Shown here in pieces: positions 9,047 to 17,980 of a DNA stretch of 64,000 nt. The DNA comes from Flavobacterium sp. GTDB taxonomy: Bacteria; Bacteroidota; Bacteroidia; Flavobacteriales; Flavobacteriaceae. Location: NCBI RefSeq assembly GCF_004295795.1, contig NZ_SEBR01000010.1, positions 62,001 to 126,000 of the forward strand, read 5' to 3'. The notes below the pieces were generated by a model, which saw only the letters and a list, made by a program, of their open reading frames with translations, did no database searches and was not told where the DNA came from. A program made the translations under genes and the position numbers. Position 1 is the stretch's first letter, and each line of letters starts with the position of its first letter.

Positions 9047-9484
9047 CTACATTCTTTTGAACATGACGTAATGCGTCCCGATGTCGCCAATCTGGAAAGG
9101 TTTTCCCGTGATTTTGTAGCCCATTCGCTGGTAAAATCCTACGGCGATCTCGCGTGCGTTGAACCAAATGATTTCGGCGGCTCCGCGTCTGGCTTTGTCT
9201 TCGGCGGCCTCGACCAACAACTGTCCGAATTTTCGTCCCTGAAAATCTTCCAGAACCGCCATTCCTCTCAATTGGAACTGCCGATGATCTGGAAAAGCCG
9301 GGTGTTTTGCCTGGAAAAGTGACGCGATTCCGGCGAGTTCGTCGTTTTCGAATAATCCGAAATGTGTCGTGGAATGCAAATCGTCCCCGTCAAACCGGCA
9401 AGTTTCGACAGGTTTCCCCGGACGAAGCACAGGTTGGCGCACCGCATAAGTCTCGGCCGAAGCGATTTCGCGAATTTCAGGCAT
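9047..9484 (-). CDS. GNAT family N-acetyltransferase
   Basis: A 145-residue cytoplasmic protein with the GNAT order: FGLFENDELAGIASLF, the beta-4 strand RGMAVLEDFQGRKFGQLLVEAAEDKA carrying the acetyl-CoA-binding loop (here Q-G-R-K-F-G), an IIWFNAREIAVGFYQRMGY segment, and a final strand reading VMFKRM. The acceptor substrate is not predictable. It stops 3 bases before the L,D-transpeptidase start, suggesting co-transcription. Confidence 0.82.
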   Translation of the reverse strand: MPEIREIASAETYAVRQPVLRPGKPVETCRFDGDDLHSTTHFGLFENDELAGIASLFQAKHPAFPDHRQFQLRGMAVLEDFQGRKFGQLLVEAAEDKARRGAAEIIWFNAREIAVGFYQRMGYKITGKPFQIGDIGTHYVMFKRM

Positions 9485-9590
9485 GGTTGTTTGGGATTTT
9501 GATTAAAGGTATAACAAATTCGCCCGCAAGGAAATAGCGTTAACATCGATTTGTCAACCGAAAAAACTTCAAAATTTTTTGATCAAAAAC

Positions 9591-9622
9591 TTGCACGAAA
9601 GATTTCTTATGCTGTATATTTG
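9591..9622 (+). promoter_or_regulatory. Promoter of tRNA-Gly
   Basis: TTG at 9591-9593, a 21-base spacer, and TATATTTG at 9615-9622, 35 bases before the mature tRNA 5' end. Confidence 0.6.
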
Positions 9623-9657
9623 CACCCGCAAACAAGTTGTAAGAACGGTTTGCAAAT

Positions 9658-9730
<73 letters not shown>

Positions 9731-9739
9731 CTTCTTTTG

Positions 9740-9772
9740 AAAGCCTTGTCGATATGATGAGGCTTTTTTGTT
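9740..9772 (+). terminator. Terminator after tRNA-Gly
   Basis: A 7-bp stem (AAAGCCT with AGGCTTT, 9740-9746 and 9760-9766) is followed by a T-rich run. Confidence 0.7.
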
Positions 9773-10017
9773 TTTTGGGCGTTCCGGCAGCGAATTCTTT
9801 TCCAAATTAATTTCTGGACAAACGACTGCACTTTTTATGCAACTGCCAAATTTTTAAAAAGGCTGCCGTCAGGCTGTAAGCACTCGCTACGTCCCTGTCT
9901 GTCGCCCGGCCGTGAGCTTAGACAATGCTTACATCCTTAACGCGGAGGCGTAAAATCACTATTTTCAGGGATATGTTTTTTAGTCGCAATTCTCTACTTT
10001 GCGACAAATCTTCCCAA

Positions 10018-10683
10018 ATGAAAACTGCTGTCGTTTTTCTGCTTATGTGGTTTGGTGTGTCCGCGCAGACTTTCCAGTTCGATAGGCTGACGACTTATAA
10101 CGTCAGCCGTAAAGAAATCAAACAAGATAGAATCGCACTTTCCAAAGTAGGGAATTCCAGTTATTTTATGCGTCTGTACAAAGAAGGAAGCGAACTCAAA
10201 GCGGCGATCGACGAAATGGACAAACGCATTTCCCATTACTTCAATGTCAAGGAGACAAAAAACACAAAAGGGAAAAAAGAAATGAAATTCACCTATTTGA
10301 GAACCGAGAGTTACAAAAATTGGCCAATTCCCGAAAAAACGTACTTCGCGTTCGAAACTTTGGTTCAGGATAGTTCGCAATCGACAGTTAACCTGTTGCT
10401 TTACAAAAACGAGAAAAAAAAGAAACCGAAATCACGCATAGCGCTCAAATTCAATAAGGCCGAAAGTCCGCGGTTCGCGTTATACCGTTACTGTTGTTTT
10501 CATCCGAACGAGTCCGAAGTTGCGTTCGACAGCGAGATTCCGGGCATCGTGGAATCTTCGGTGAACGAAACATCGGGAATGGTTTGCAGGTTAATTTCCG
10601 ACGAAATTGTAGCGCTTGAAGTAATTTTACCTGCGAATTTGAATCACGTCGAACGCCAACCGATTAAAGTTTTTACCAACTGA
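10018..10683 (+). CDS. Secreted protein of unknown function
   Basis: A 221-residue protein with a short signal peptide (MKTAVVFLLMWFGVSAQ, cleavage after SAQ). The mature part is lysine-rich, with mixed beta-strand and charged segments, including a K-rich stretch at about 120-130 (KNEKKKKPKSR). No family was recognised. The ATG at 10018 is preferred because it starts the signal peptide; the frame is open upstream to 9925. The roughly 290 bases between the tRNA-Gly and this gene hold the tRNA terminator and a GC-richer stretch at 9855-9945 in which I see no gene. Confidence 0.6.
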   Translation: MKTAVVFLLMWFGVSAQTFQFDRLTTYNVSRKEIKQDRIALSKVGNSSYFMRLYKEGSELKAAIDEMDKRISHYFNVKETKNTKGKKEMKFTYLRTESYKNWPIPEKTYFAFETLVQDSSQSTVNLLLYKNEKKKKPKSRIALKFNKAESPRFALYRYCCFHPNESEVAFDSEIPGIVESSVNETSGMVCRLISDEIVALEVILPANLNHVERQPIKVFTN

Positions 10684-10842
10684 ATACCGCTGAAATCGGG
10701 CTCGTCGAATATGCGGCAAGCAAAAATCTTTCTGGAACAAGAATTTCGAAATTGGAATACTGCAAATCAGTCGATGTAAAAGTTTCCCTGCCGGCAGTAC
10801 TTAACTACAGGGTTCAAGAAATTAAAAAGCCATGAACAGTCT

Positions 10843-11550
10843 TTAGTTCACGAATCCCAAATCACTTCCGCTTTCTAATTCCTCGGCCTCTTTGCCCTGT
10901 CGAAAAAGGCGCGCGGTCAAATCGCCTTTAAGCGTAATTTTTTCGCCTTTCACTTCGAGCCAACTGCCTTCTCTCAAGCCCAAAACCGGAGCCGAATTGA
11001 ACTTGTGGAATTCCTTTATTCGGGTTTCACGGGTTTCGCCCATGTGTTTCGATTGCAGGTCGGCGTCGAGATAATGCGGATTCAGGTTGAACGGAATCAA
11101 TCCCAAGGTCTGGAAACTCGGCGGATAAACGATTGGCATGTCGTTCGTGGTTTGCATCGTCAATCCCGTGATGTTGCTTCCGGCGCTGCTTCCCAAATAA
11201 GGTGTTCCCGATTTTACCGCATCTGCGACAGCGCCAATAACTTGGTTGAAATACAATTGCGTCACGAGCAAAAACGTGTTTCCGCCGCCCGTGAAGATCG
11301 CTTCGGCATTTTTTACCGCTTCGACCGGATTCTCATATTCGTGTAAACCCGAAACTTCCATTCCGATTTTGGCGAAAGTTTCCCTGACTTTTGCGGTGTA
11401 ATCATCGTGGGAAATTCCGCCCGGACGCGCGTAAGGAATGAACAACAGCGATTTCTTTCCGTCGAAAAACTTTTCCAATTCCGGCATGAGATAATCGAGA
11501 TAATTGCCGCCGTGAAGCGTTGAAGTACTTGCGATGATAAGGCGTTTCAT
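10843..11550 (-). CDS. pepE: Peptidase E (alpha-aspartyl dipeptidase)
   Basis: This 235-residue cytoplasmic enzyme of peptidase family S51 cleaves Asp-X dipeptides. It shows IFTGGGNTFLLV and the nucleophile elbow YLGSSAGSNITG (Ser near residue 120), followed by NDMPIVYPPSFQTLGLIPFNLNPHYLD, typical of PepE, and GLREGSWLEV. The length matches PepE. The start at MKRLIIAST is chosen over an extension of 17 codons. Confidence 0.9.
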   Translation of the reverse strand: MKRLIIASTSTLHGGNYLDYLMPELEKFFDGKKSLLFIPYARPGGISHDDYTAKVRETFAKIGMEVSGLHEYENPVEAVKNAEAIFTGGGNTFLLVTQLYFNQVIGAVADAVKSGTPYLGSSAGSNITGLTMQTTNDMPIVYPPSFQTLGLIPFNLNPHYLDADLQSKHMGETRETRIKEFHKFNSAPVLGLREGSWLEVKGEKITLKGDLTARLFRQGKEAEELESGSDLGFVN

Positions 11551-11726
11551 GGAATTCCGAATTTGATGCCCGAAGTTCGGAAGAAAACAGATGTGAGGCA
11601 ACCTTTTTGGAGTTTTATGCGTCTAAACGATGTAAGTGAATTCACGCGCGAACTATTAACATTCCCTTGTGAGCGTTTGTAGCCCGTGTCTGATAAATTT
11701 ACCGAAACACTCTCAAACGCCTAATC

Positions 11727-12479
11727 ATGAAACGCTTCGCCCTCTTTCTAAGCCTTATTTTTTGTCTGACTTTACAAGCCCAGAAACGCAAACCGCTACC
11801 CGGAAAGGTCACGGTAAACGAAGCGCCGGCCGAAGACAACGAAGTCAAGATCACCAACTTGTCCACAGGCGAAAAGGCCGCGACGACTCCGGGCGGTTTT
11901 TATACTTTGAACGTGAGAAAAGGCGATACTTTGATGTATAAAGGCATTGAGATCGTGACGCGGAAAATGGTGATCACGGCTTTCGATCTCGACGAAGAAA
12001 CACTGCTCGTGAACGTAAAACGCACAGGTGAAGCTTTGGCCGAAGTAAAAGTCGACAACAGCAAAATCACGTCTGAAGGTTTGGGAATCCCAACCGGAAA
12101 AGCCTACACGCCAGCCGACAGAAAACTGCAAAGCGCCACAACTACAAAAGCGCAACGTCCGGAAAATCAGGCATACACCGCGGTCGGAACCGATGGTGCA
12201 CTTAACGCCATGAGCGGACGCACTGCACAGCTCAAGAAAGAAGCGGCTGTAGAAAAGAAGATATCGGCCAAAGAACGACTCGAATCGCGTTATGACAGAG
12301 CGTTTTACATCGACACCTTGAAAATTCCGGCTTCGCACGTCGACGGATTTCTGTATTACGCCGTAGACGACAAAAAGTTCGTGACGGCGCTCGATACAGA
12401 TAACGAGGAGCAAATTCAACTGCAACTCGGGGTTTTGGCCACGCGTTACAGAAAAACGTTGACGAGTGAGAAAAAATAG
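11727..12479 (+). CDS. Secreted carboxypeptidase-regulatory-like protein, paralogue 1 of a tandem array
   Basis: A 250-residue protein with a signal peptide ending LQAQ, then a CarboxypepD_reg-like beta-sandwich (about 25-110: KITNLSTGEKAATTPGGFYTL, GDTLMYKGIEI). The C-terminal half is shared with the next genes: EGLGIPTGKAYTPADRKL, MSGRTAQLKKEAAVEKK and LKIPASHVDGFLYYAVDDKKF. The biochemical function is unknown; TonB-dependent-receptor-associated or surface roles would be guesswork. It is first of four related units; the next one starts with a GTG inside its last 14 bases, suggesting translational coupling. Confidence 0.75.
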   Translation: MKRFALFLSLIFCLTLQAQKRKPLPGKVTVNEAPAEDNEVKITNLSTGEKAATTPGGFYTLNVRKGDTLMYKGIEIVTRKMVITAFDLDEETLLVNVKRTGEALAEVKVDNSKITSEGLGIPTGKAYTPADRKLQSATTTKAQRPENQAYTAVGTDGALNAMSGRTAQLKKEAAVEKKISAKERLESRYDRAFYIDTLKIPASHVDGFLYYAVDDKKFVTALDTDNEEQIQLQLGVLATRYRKTLTSEKK

Positions 12480-12739
12480 TGCGCTTTCCGTGGCTTTCTT
12501 TTTGGTTTTCTGGGTCGGAATGGCTCAGACGAAAGAAGTCATCGCGAACATTAACGAATCGATTTCTATCGAACGACTCGAAATTCAAGGCCATCGATTG
12601 TTCGGTTACCGAATATTATCCGGCCGAAAACGACGCTTTTGGCAGGATTTTGGATACCGCGAACAAACAGCAAATCGAGCTCGAAATGGCCTCTCACGCT
12701 TTGAAATTCAACGAACTTGTCGCCCTTGAAACCAAATAA
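12466..12739 (+). pseudogene. Decayed member of the tandem paralogue array
   Basis: A GTG at 12466 opens a good signal peptide (ending GMAQ), but the frame is lost near 12610. One base out of phase, the sequence continues as VTEYYPAENDAFGRILDT and ends NELVALETK at 12739. That tail aligns with the C-termini of the flanking paralogues (YYAVDDKKFVTALDTDNEEQ in the first, YYAVEDSAFIAAIN in the third). Just before the break, LEIQGHRLFG aligns with LKIPADYVKG. The whole beta-sandwich and middle region are missing. This is therefore an internal deletion plus a one-base frame change, unless the latter is a sequencing error. It still keeps the overlapping-start arrangement with both neighbours. Confidence 0.7.
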
Positions 12740-13475
12740 ATACATACTCGCGCTTTTCCTTTTGGTCGGATTTTTTGTTCAGGCGCAAAAGCTCAAATTC
12801 CGCTTGACGGCGAATGGAAATGTGGCCATGAATGTCAAGGTCATCAATATTTCCAACGAAAAAACGGCTGTCAGCGACGGAAATGGCGAATTCTCGATTG
12901 AGGCAAAAGCCGATGAAATGTTGGTTTTTCCGTCAGAAAAATACGAATACAAGCGCTTTTTGGTCGATGAATCGGATTTGAAAAAAGAAGTGATCGTACT
13001 GGCTTTGGTCGAAAAACCGATCGAACTCGACGAAGTTGTGATCAACTACGATGTCAATCCCGAAGATTTGGGAATCGTTCCGAAAGGCCAAAAACAATAT
13101 ACGGTCGCCGAAAGACGTCTCAAACAGGCCGGAGAATTCAAGCCTGAACTGTTCGTGGGAATGGTCGCCGGACTTTCGATCCCGATCGATCCTATCATAA
13201 ACGCGATCACGGGTCGCACGAAAATGCTCAAGAAAGACGTCAAGACCGAACGCAAGGAAATGCATTTCAAGAAACTGAATTCCATTTACGAACCGAACTA
13301 TTACACCGAAAAACTCAAAATCGATCCCGAATTCGTCGAAGGTTTCAAATATTACGCGGTCGAGGATTCGGCTTTTATTGCCGCGATAAATTCCGGAGTT
13401 AAGGCCAAACTCGATTTTTGCCTCGTCGGATTGGCCCAAAAATACAATCAACTGCATGCGACCGAATCCAAATAA
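12726..13475 (+). CDS. Secreted carboxypeptidase-regulatory-like protein, paralogue 3
   Basis: About 249 residues, read from a TTG at 12726 (MKPNKYILALF); another TTG at 12717 is possible. A signal peptide ends FVQAQ. The beta-sandwich domain covers about 20-100 (VKVINISNEKTAVSDGNGEF, LVFPSEKYEYKRFLVDESDL, EKPIELDEVVI). Then come PEDLGIVPKGQKQYTVAERRL, ITGRTKMLKKDVKTERK and LKIDPEFVEGFKYYAVED. It is very similar to the following gene over its full length. Its start overlaps the end of the decayed copy and its end overlaps the start of the next gene by 20 bases. Confidence 0.75.
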   Translation: MKPNKYILALFLLVGFFVQAQKLKFRLTANGNVAMNVKVINISNEKTAVSDGNGEFSIEAKADEMLVFPSEKYEYKRFLVDESDLKKEVIVLALVEKPIELDEVVINYDVNPEDLGIVPKGQKQYTVAERRLKQAGEFKPELFVGMVAGLSIPIDPIINAITGRTKMLKKDVKTERKEMHFKKLNSIYEPNYYTEKLKIDPEFVEGFKYYAVEDSAFIAAINSGVKAKLDFCLVGLAQKYNQLHATESK

Positions 13476-14184
13476 AATTGCCTTTTTCGTGTTTTTTCTC
13501 GTGTTCGGATCCGCGAATTCCCAACAGCTCAAATTCCGCACGGTTTCGACCGATTCGCTTGTTGCCGTAAACGTGAAAGTCGTGAATCTTGTTACAGAGA
13601 AAACCGCCGTGAGCAACGGTTCGGGAGAATTCTTTATGGACGTAAAAGCCGATCAGCTGCTCGTTTTTCCGGCAGAAAATTACGAGTACAAACGGTATTT
13701 GATTACCGAAGAAGACCTGAAGAAAAAAGTCGTGAAAATCGTGTTGATTCCGCGTCCGATCGAACTCGACGAGGTTACGATACTCAAAGACATGAATCCC
13801 GAAGATTTGGGTTTGGTTCCGAAGGGCCAAAAACAGTACACCGCGGCCGAGCGCAAGATTTACACGGCGACTTCCGGTCCGGTCGATGTCTTGGCAAACG
13901 CGATTTCGGGCAGGACGAAAATGCTCAAGAAACAAGCCGTCATCGAGAAAAAAGAAGCTTTTATGGAAAAATTGCAATATCAGTTTCCCGATTCGCTTTA
14001 CACAACCAAACTGCGAATTCCGGCTGATTACGTGAAAGGTTTTCAGTACTATTGCGTGGAAGACAACGAAGTCAAAAAGGCGCTCAATCTCAAGAACAAA
14101 GCGGCTTTGTTACAACGCATTTTTCAACTTGCGCCTATTTACAATCAACTTATCGCCGTCGAGGAAAAAGAAGGAAAGCCTTAA
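13456..14184 (+). CDS. Secreted carboxypeptidase-regulatory-like protein, paralogue 4
   Basis: A 242-residue protein from an ATG that lies inside the previous gene (20-base overlap). The signal peptide ends SANSQ. The order of segments repeats that of the preceding paralogue: VKVVNLVTEKTAVSNGSGEF, LVFPAENYEYKRYLITEEDL, RPIELDEVTIL, PEDLGLVPKGQKQYTAAERK, ISGRTKMLKKQAVIEKK, LRIPADYVKGFQYYCVED. Function is unknown. Retention of the GRTKMLKK and GF-YY motifs across copies marks them as the conserved core of this family. Confidence 0.78.
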   Translation: MRPNPNKIAFFVFFLVFGSANSQQLKFRTVSTDSLVAVNVKVVNLVTEKTAVSNGSGEFFMDVKADQLLVFPAENYEYKRYLITEEDLKKKVVKIVLIPRPIELDEVTILKDMNPEDLGLVPKGQKQYTAAERKIYTATSGPVDVLANAISGRTKMLKKQAVIEKKEAFMEKLQYQFPDSLYTTKLRIPADYVKGFQYYCVEDNEVKKALNLKNKAALLQRIFQLAPIYNQLIAVEEKEGKP

Positions 14185-14193
14185 CTTTGCCAC

Positions 14194-14694
14194 ATGAAAA
14201 AACTCGGGATTTTTGGTTTTCTGATTGTTTTGGCGCTGGCCATTTCGTCTTTTTCGCACAAGTTTTACGTTGGGATTTATCAGATGAATTTTGCATCTGA
14301 CAAGAAAATGCTGCAAATCACTTCGAGGATTTTCGTGGACGATCTCAACAATGCGCTTGGCAAAAAGTTCAAAAAAAAATTCCATTTTGGCGATAAGAAT
14401 GTTCCGCCAGATGAGGTCGACGCGTTGAAAAAATACATTTCGGACAACTTCAAGATCGGAATCAACGGAAAACCGCAGGTGCTCGATTACCGCAGTTGCG
14501 AAGTGGAAGACAATGTGTTGATTTGTTATTTGCGGATTACCGATGTTTCCCAAGTCAACTCGCTCCAAATCACAAATAAAATCCTGTTCGATTTTGTAAC
14601 CGAACAGCAAAATATCATACAAACGAATGTTGGCGGAAACAAGCAAAGTTTGCTGCTCACGTTCGACGAACCGTCGGGAAAACTCAATTTCTGA
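14194..14694 (+). CDS. DUF6702-like secreted protein
   Basis: A 166-residue protein with an N-terminal hydrophobic segment (1-20). The mature part starts HKFYVGIYQMNF and continues with IFVDDLNNALGKKF, YISDNFKIGINGK and a C-terminal DEPSGKLNF, a pattern I associate with the DUF6702 family that sits beside M1 peptidases in Flavobacteriaceae. Function is unknown. A TAnnTTTG-like box (TAACTTTG, 14182-14189) overlaps the stop of the previous gene, so it may have its own promoter as well as read-through. The M1 peptidase gene follows 32 bases later. Confidence 0.7.
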   Translation: MKKLGIFGFLIVLALAISSFSHKFYVGIYQMNFASDKKMLQITSRIFVDDLNNALGKKFKKKFHFGDKNVPPDEVDALKKYISDNFKIGINGKPQVLDYRSCEVEDNVLICYLRITDVSQVNSLQITNKILFDFVTEQQNIIQTNVGGNKQSLLLTFDEPSGKLNF

Positions 14695-14726
14695 CAGAAA
14701 AAACTTAAATTGCCGTTTTGCATCCC

Positions 14727-16964
14727 ATGAAAAAAATCACAAGCTTACTGTTGCTTTCCGCCGTGGCGACTTTTGCCCAGGAAACGCCCAGAGTCAAAGA
14801 GCAAGGTCATACGGACGATAATAAATTCCGTCAGATGTACGATTTGCTGGCGACTCCCAACATGTATCGAACGGCAGCCGGCGCGCCCGGTCCGGCGTAT
14901 TATCAGCAAAAAGCCGACTACAAGATGAATTTGGAGCTCGACGACAAGAACGCGAAATTGTTCGGAACGGAAGTCGTGACCTATCACAACAATGCGCAGG
15001 AACCGCTTGAGTATTTGTGGATGCAACTTGACCAAAATCAGGCGTCCAGAACGTCTTTGAGTCCGCTTCAGGAAAGTACGAAGGCCGATAAGGCAATCTC
15101 GGTTTCCGGTTTTTCAAGAAAATATCTCGAGGAGAAATTCGACGGTGGCTTCAAGATCGAATATGTCAAGGATTCCAAGGGAAATGGGATGAAATACACC
15201 GTGAACCAAACCATGATGCGGATCGATCTGGAAAAGCCTTTGAAGCATGGAGAAAAAATCTCGTTCTCTATAAAATGGTGGTATAACGTCAACAATTATA
15301 TGAGAGACGGCGGACGTTCGGGTTACGAATTGTTCGAAAAAGACAAGAACAAACTTTATGTTCTGGCGCAATTCTACCCTAGAATGGCGGTTTACAACGA
15401 CGTTGAAGGTTGGCAGAATATGCAGTTTTGGGGATCGGGCGAATTCGCGCTTCCGTTTGGGGATTTCGAGGTGAGCATTACTGTTCCGGCCGACCATTTC
15501 CTCGATGCGACGGGCGTTTTGCAGAATCGCAAGGACGTTTATTCATCCGAAGAAATGAAGCGGTACGAACTCGCGACCAAATCGTTCGACAAACCGGTAG
15601 TCATTAGAACGCAGGCCGAAGCGACTGAAATCGAGAAAGGTTTTTCGGACAAAAAGAAAACCTGGAAATTCAAGGCCGAAAGCGTTCGTGACTTTGGAAT
15701 CTCGACTTCGAGAAAGTTCATTTGCGACATGATGGCCGTGAAATTTGGAGAAAGAACGGTGATGGCCGAATCGCTTTATCCGAAGGAAGGCAATCCGCTT
15801 TGGGAAGAATTTTCGACGCGTGCCGTTGCCCACACTTTGAAATCGTATTCGAAATATACGTTCGATTATCCTTATCCGAAAGCGATTTCGGTAAACGCGC
15901 AAGATCAAGGTATGGAATATCCGATGATTTGCTGGAATTTCGGTCGTCCGGACGAAGACGGAAAGTACACCGATCGTGTCAAATACGGAATGTTGGGCGT
16001 AATCATTCACGAGGTCGGACACAACTTTTTCCCGATGATCGTGAATTCCGACGAACGCCAATGGACGTGGATGGACGAAGGCTTGAACACGTTCATGGAG
16101 TATCTGGCCGAAACTTCTTTCGATCCGAATTTCCCGTCGAGCCGCGGTCCGGCCAAGAAAATCGTGCCTTACATGAGCGGCGCGCAGTCAGGACTTGAGC
16201 CGATCATGACCAATTCCGAAAGTATCAAACAATTCGGGAACAATGCCTATGGCAAGCCGGCGACGGCCTTGAACATTTTGAGAGAGACGATTTTGGGACA
16301 CGATTTGTTCGACTACGCTTTCAAAACTTACGCGAACCGCTGGAAATTCAAGCATCCGACACCGGAAGATTTTTTTCGTACGATGGAAGACGCGTCGGGA
16401 ACTGATCTCGATTGGTTTTGGAGAGGTTGGTTCTATTCGACAGATTACACCGACATCGGAATCAAGGAAGTCAAACAGTTTTACGTGTCGGGCGAGAAAC
16501 CTAAAGATTTCGACAAACCCGAAGTCGACCGCAGAAATCGCAGAAATATGGCCGGACCGCTCGTTTATATGGTGACCGAAGGCGATCCGAACTACAAGCC
16601 GTCGCTCAAGAAAGCGTTCGATCCGAAGGAAGTCCAACCGCTTAACGAATATCTCGAGGCGAATTTTTCGGCTGAACAAAGAGCGCAACTCGACAGTCCG
16701 AAATACTTCTACGAAATCACGTTCAACAAGCCCGGAGGTTTGGTCATGCCGATAATCGCACAGCTGAATTACGAAGACGGAACATCGGATACTTATACTT
16801 TTCCGCCTCAAATCTGGAGAAAAAACGATTTGGAAGCCGTGAGAGTTTTTGCGACAAAGAAACCTGTGACGAAAATTCAGCTCGATCCGAAAGAAGAAAC
16901 GGCCGATGTCGATCTTACCAACAATGTCTGGCCAAAAGAAGTGGCAAAATCGAAATTCGACTGA
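14727..16964 (+). CDS. M1 family metallopeptidase
   Basis: A 745-residue zinc aminopeptidase-like enzyme with a signal peptide (ending VATFAQ), so periplasmic or surface-located. The gluzincin motif HEVGH is at residues 428-432, with the third zinc ligand in WMDEG (Glu451, 18 residues after the second His). The exopeptidase motif GxMEN is replaced by DQGMEYPMI. A catalytic Tyr is expected in the NAYGKPATALNIL region. An N-terminal beta domain comes first, and DASGTDLDWFWRGWFYSTDY falls in the helical C-terminal part. The ATG at 14727 is preferred over a TTG three codons upstream. A DUF6702-like gene precedes it. Confidence 0.9.
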   Translation: MKKITSLLLLSAVATFAQETPRVKEQGHTDDNKFRQMYDLLATPNMYRTAAGAPGPAYYQQKADYKMNLELDDKNAKLFGTEVVTYHNNAQEPLEYLWMQLDQNQASRTSLSPLQESTKADKAISVSGFSRKYLEEKFDGGFKIEYVKDSKGNGMKYTVNQTMMRIDLEKPLKHGEKISFSIKWWYNVNNYMRDGGRSGYELFEKDKNKLYVLAQFYPRMAVYNDVEGWQNMQFWGSGEFALPFGDFEVSITVPADHFLDATGVLQNRKDVYSSEEMKRYELATKSFDKPVVIRTQAEATEIEKGFSDKKKTWKFKAESVRDFGISTSRKFICDMMAVKFGERTVMAESLYPKEGNPLWEEFSTRAVAHTLKSYSKYTFDYPYPKAISVNAQDQGMEYPMICWNFGRPDEDGKYTDRVKYGMLGVIIHEVGHNFFPMIVNSDERQWTWMDEGLNTFMEYLAETSFDPNFPSSRGPAKKIVPYMSGAQSGLEPIMTNSESIKQFGNNAYGKPATALNILRETILGHDLFDYAFKTYANRWKFKHPTPEDFFRTMEDASGTDLDWFWRGWFYSTDYTDIGIKEVKQFYVSGEKPKDFDKPEVDRRNRRNMAGPLVYMVTEGDPNYKPSLKKAFDPKEVQPLNEYLEANFSAEQRAQLDSPKYFYEITFNKPGGLVMPIIAQLNYEDGTSDTYTFPPQIWRKNDLEAVRVFATKKPVTKIQLDPKEETADVDLTNNVWPKEVAKSKFD

Positions 16965-17036
16965 CGGAAAATTTTGTTAATCAAAACCGCAAAGGCGCTC
17001 AACTTCGTACCTTTGTAAAATACTAAAATCTTTACC

Positions 17037-17363
17037 ATGTTCGGAATAGGCGGAGGCGAGTTGATTTTCATCATTTTCATTGTTTTGATGTTGTTCGGAT
17101 CGGACAAAATACCTGAAATGGCGCGCGCGCTGGGCAAGGGAATGCGTCAGTTGAAAGATGCGACCAACGACATCAAGAGTGAAATCCAGAAAGGTGCCGA
17201 AGCCAACGGACTCGACAAGTCCCTTTTTGACGTAAAAAGCAGCATCACGTCTGAAATCGATAAGGCAAAAGAAGGTTTGATGAGCAATTCGGAAGATTTG
17301 GAAAAGACGCGACAGGAAATCGAGGACATTACTTCGGGTCCGATTAAACGTCAGGGAAGATGA
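17037..17363 (+). CDS. tatA: Twin-arginine translocase TatA/TatB-family subunit
   Basis: A 108-residue protein: a short N-terminal periplasmic end, one membrane helix (about 7-23, ELIFIIFIVLMLFG), the hinge FGSDKIPEMARALGKGMRQ and an amphipathic then charged helical tail. This is the TatA/B pattern for export of folded proteins. The tail length is intermediate, so TatA versus TatB is not certain. The N-terminal MFGIGGGELIFI lacks the conserved Glu at the TatB position typical of proteobacteria. A TACCTTTG box is at 17008-17015. The stop overlaps the next start (ATGA). Confidence 0.88.
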   Translation: MFGIGGGELIFIIFIVLMLFGSDKIPEMARALGKGMRQLKDATNDIKSEIQKGAEANGLDKSLFDVKSSITSEIDKAKEGLMSNSEDLEKTRQEIEDITSGPIKRQGR

Positions 17364-17980
17364 TCGAAAAACTGATCGAACTCGACCGCGATTTATTCGT
17401 TTGGCTAAACAGTCTTGGTTCTGATACTTACGACGGATTTTGGCTTGCAATCACGAAATTTTGGAGTTGGATCCCGATTTTTGCCATTATTTTCTATTTG
17501 GTCTTCAAAAGATTGGGTTGGCGACATGCGTTGCTGATTTTGGGATGCATCGCGCTTCTCATCACGATTACAGATCAAACAACAAACCATATTTTCAAGA
17601 ATGTTTTCCAGCGTTTGCGCCCCGGAAACAATCCTGAAATCGCCGATTTGATCCGCGCTGTACAAAAGCGAAGTTCGTTCAGTTTTATCTCCGGACACGC
17701 TTCGAACTCAATGGCAGTGGCGTTTTTCTGCTATCGCGTTCTGCATCCTTACATTAAATACATGGGATTCTTTTTCCTTTGGCCGCTCATTTTCGCCTAC
17801 AGCAGAATTTACCTCGGATTGCACTATCCCGGCGACATTCTCGCGGGTTACACTTGGGGAATTTTGATGGGCTTTCTTATGACATATTTGTACGCTTATC
17901 TGAGAAACCGATTTTTCCCCGAGCAAAAAGAAAACCTAGATCAACCGACTAACAGTGAGCCCGTCGCGGATGGGCAATAG
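17360..17980 (+). CDS. PAP2-family membrane phosphatase
   Basis: A 206-residue integral membrane protein with about five helices. The three phosphatase motifs are intact: KNVFQRLRP (KX6RP), FISGHASNSMA (SGH) and SRIYLGLHYPGD (RX5HX3D). Likely a lipid phosphatase such as undecaprenyl-pyrophosphate or phosphatidic-acid phosphatase; the substrate cannot be decided here. It overlaps tatA by four bases, hence is co-transcribed. Its last 45 bases overlap the 3' end of the O-methyltransferase on the other strand. Confidence 0.88.
   Translation: MIEKLIELDRDLFVWLNSLGSDTYDGFWLAITKFWSWIPIFAIIFYLVFKRLGWRHALLILGCIALLITITDQTTNHIFKNVFQRLRPGNNPEIADLIRAVQKRSSFSFISGHASNSMAVAFFCYRVLHPYIKYMGFFFLWPLIFAYSRIYLGLHYPGDILAGYTWGILMGFLMTYLYAYLRNRFFPEQKENLDQPTNSEPVADGQ

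Noticed and set aside
9855..9945. GC-rich stretch after tRNA-Gly as an RNA gene
   Set aside because: No tRNA-like fold, no promoter directly upstream and no terminator after it could be recognised.
15543..16061. Long minus-strand frame inside the M1 peptidase gene
   Set aside because: It shadows the zinc-site codons of the peptidase; composition is rich in Arg and Phe and follows the complement of the real gene.
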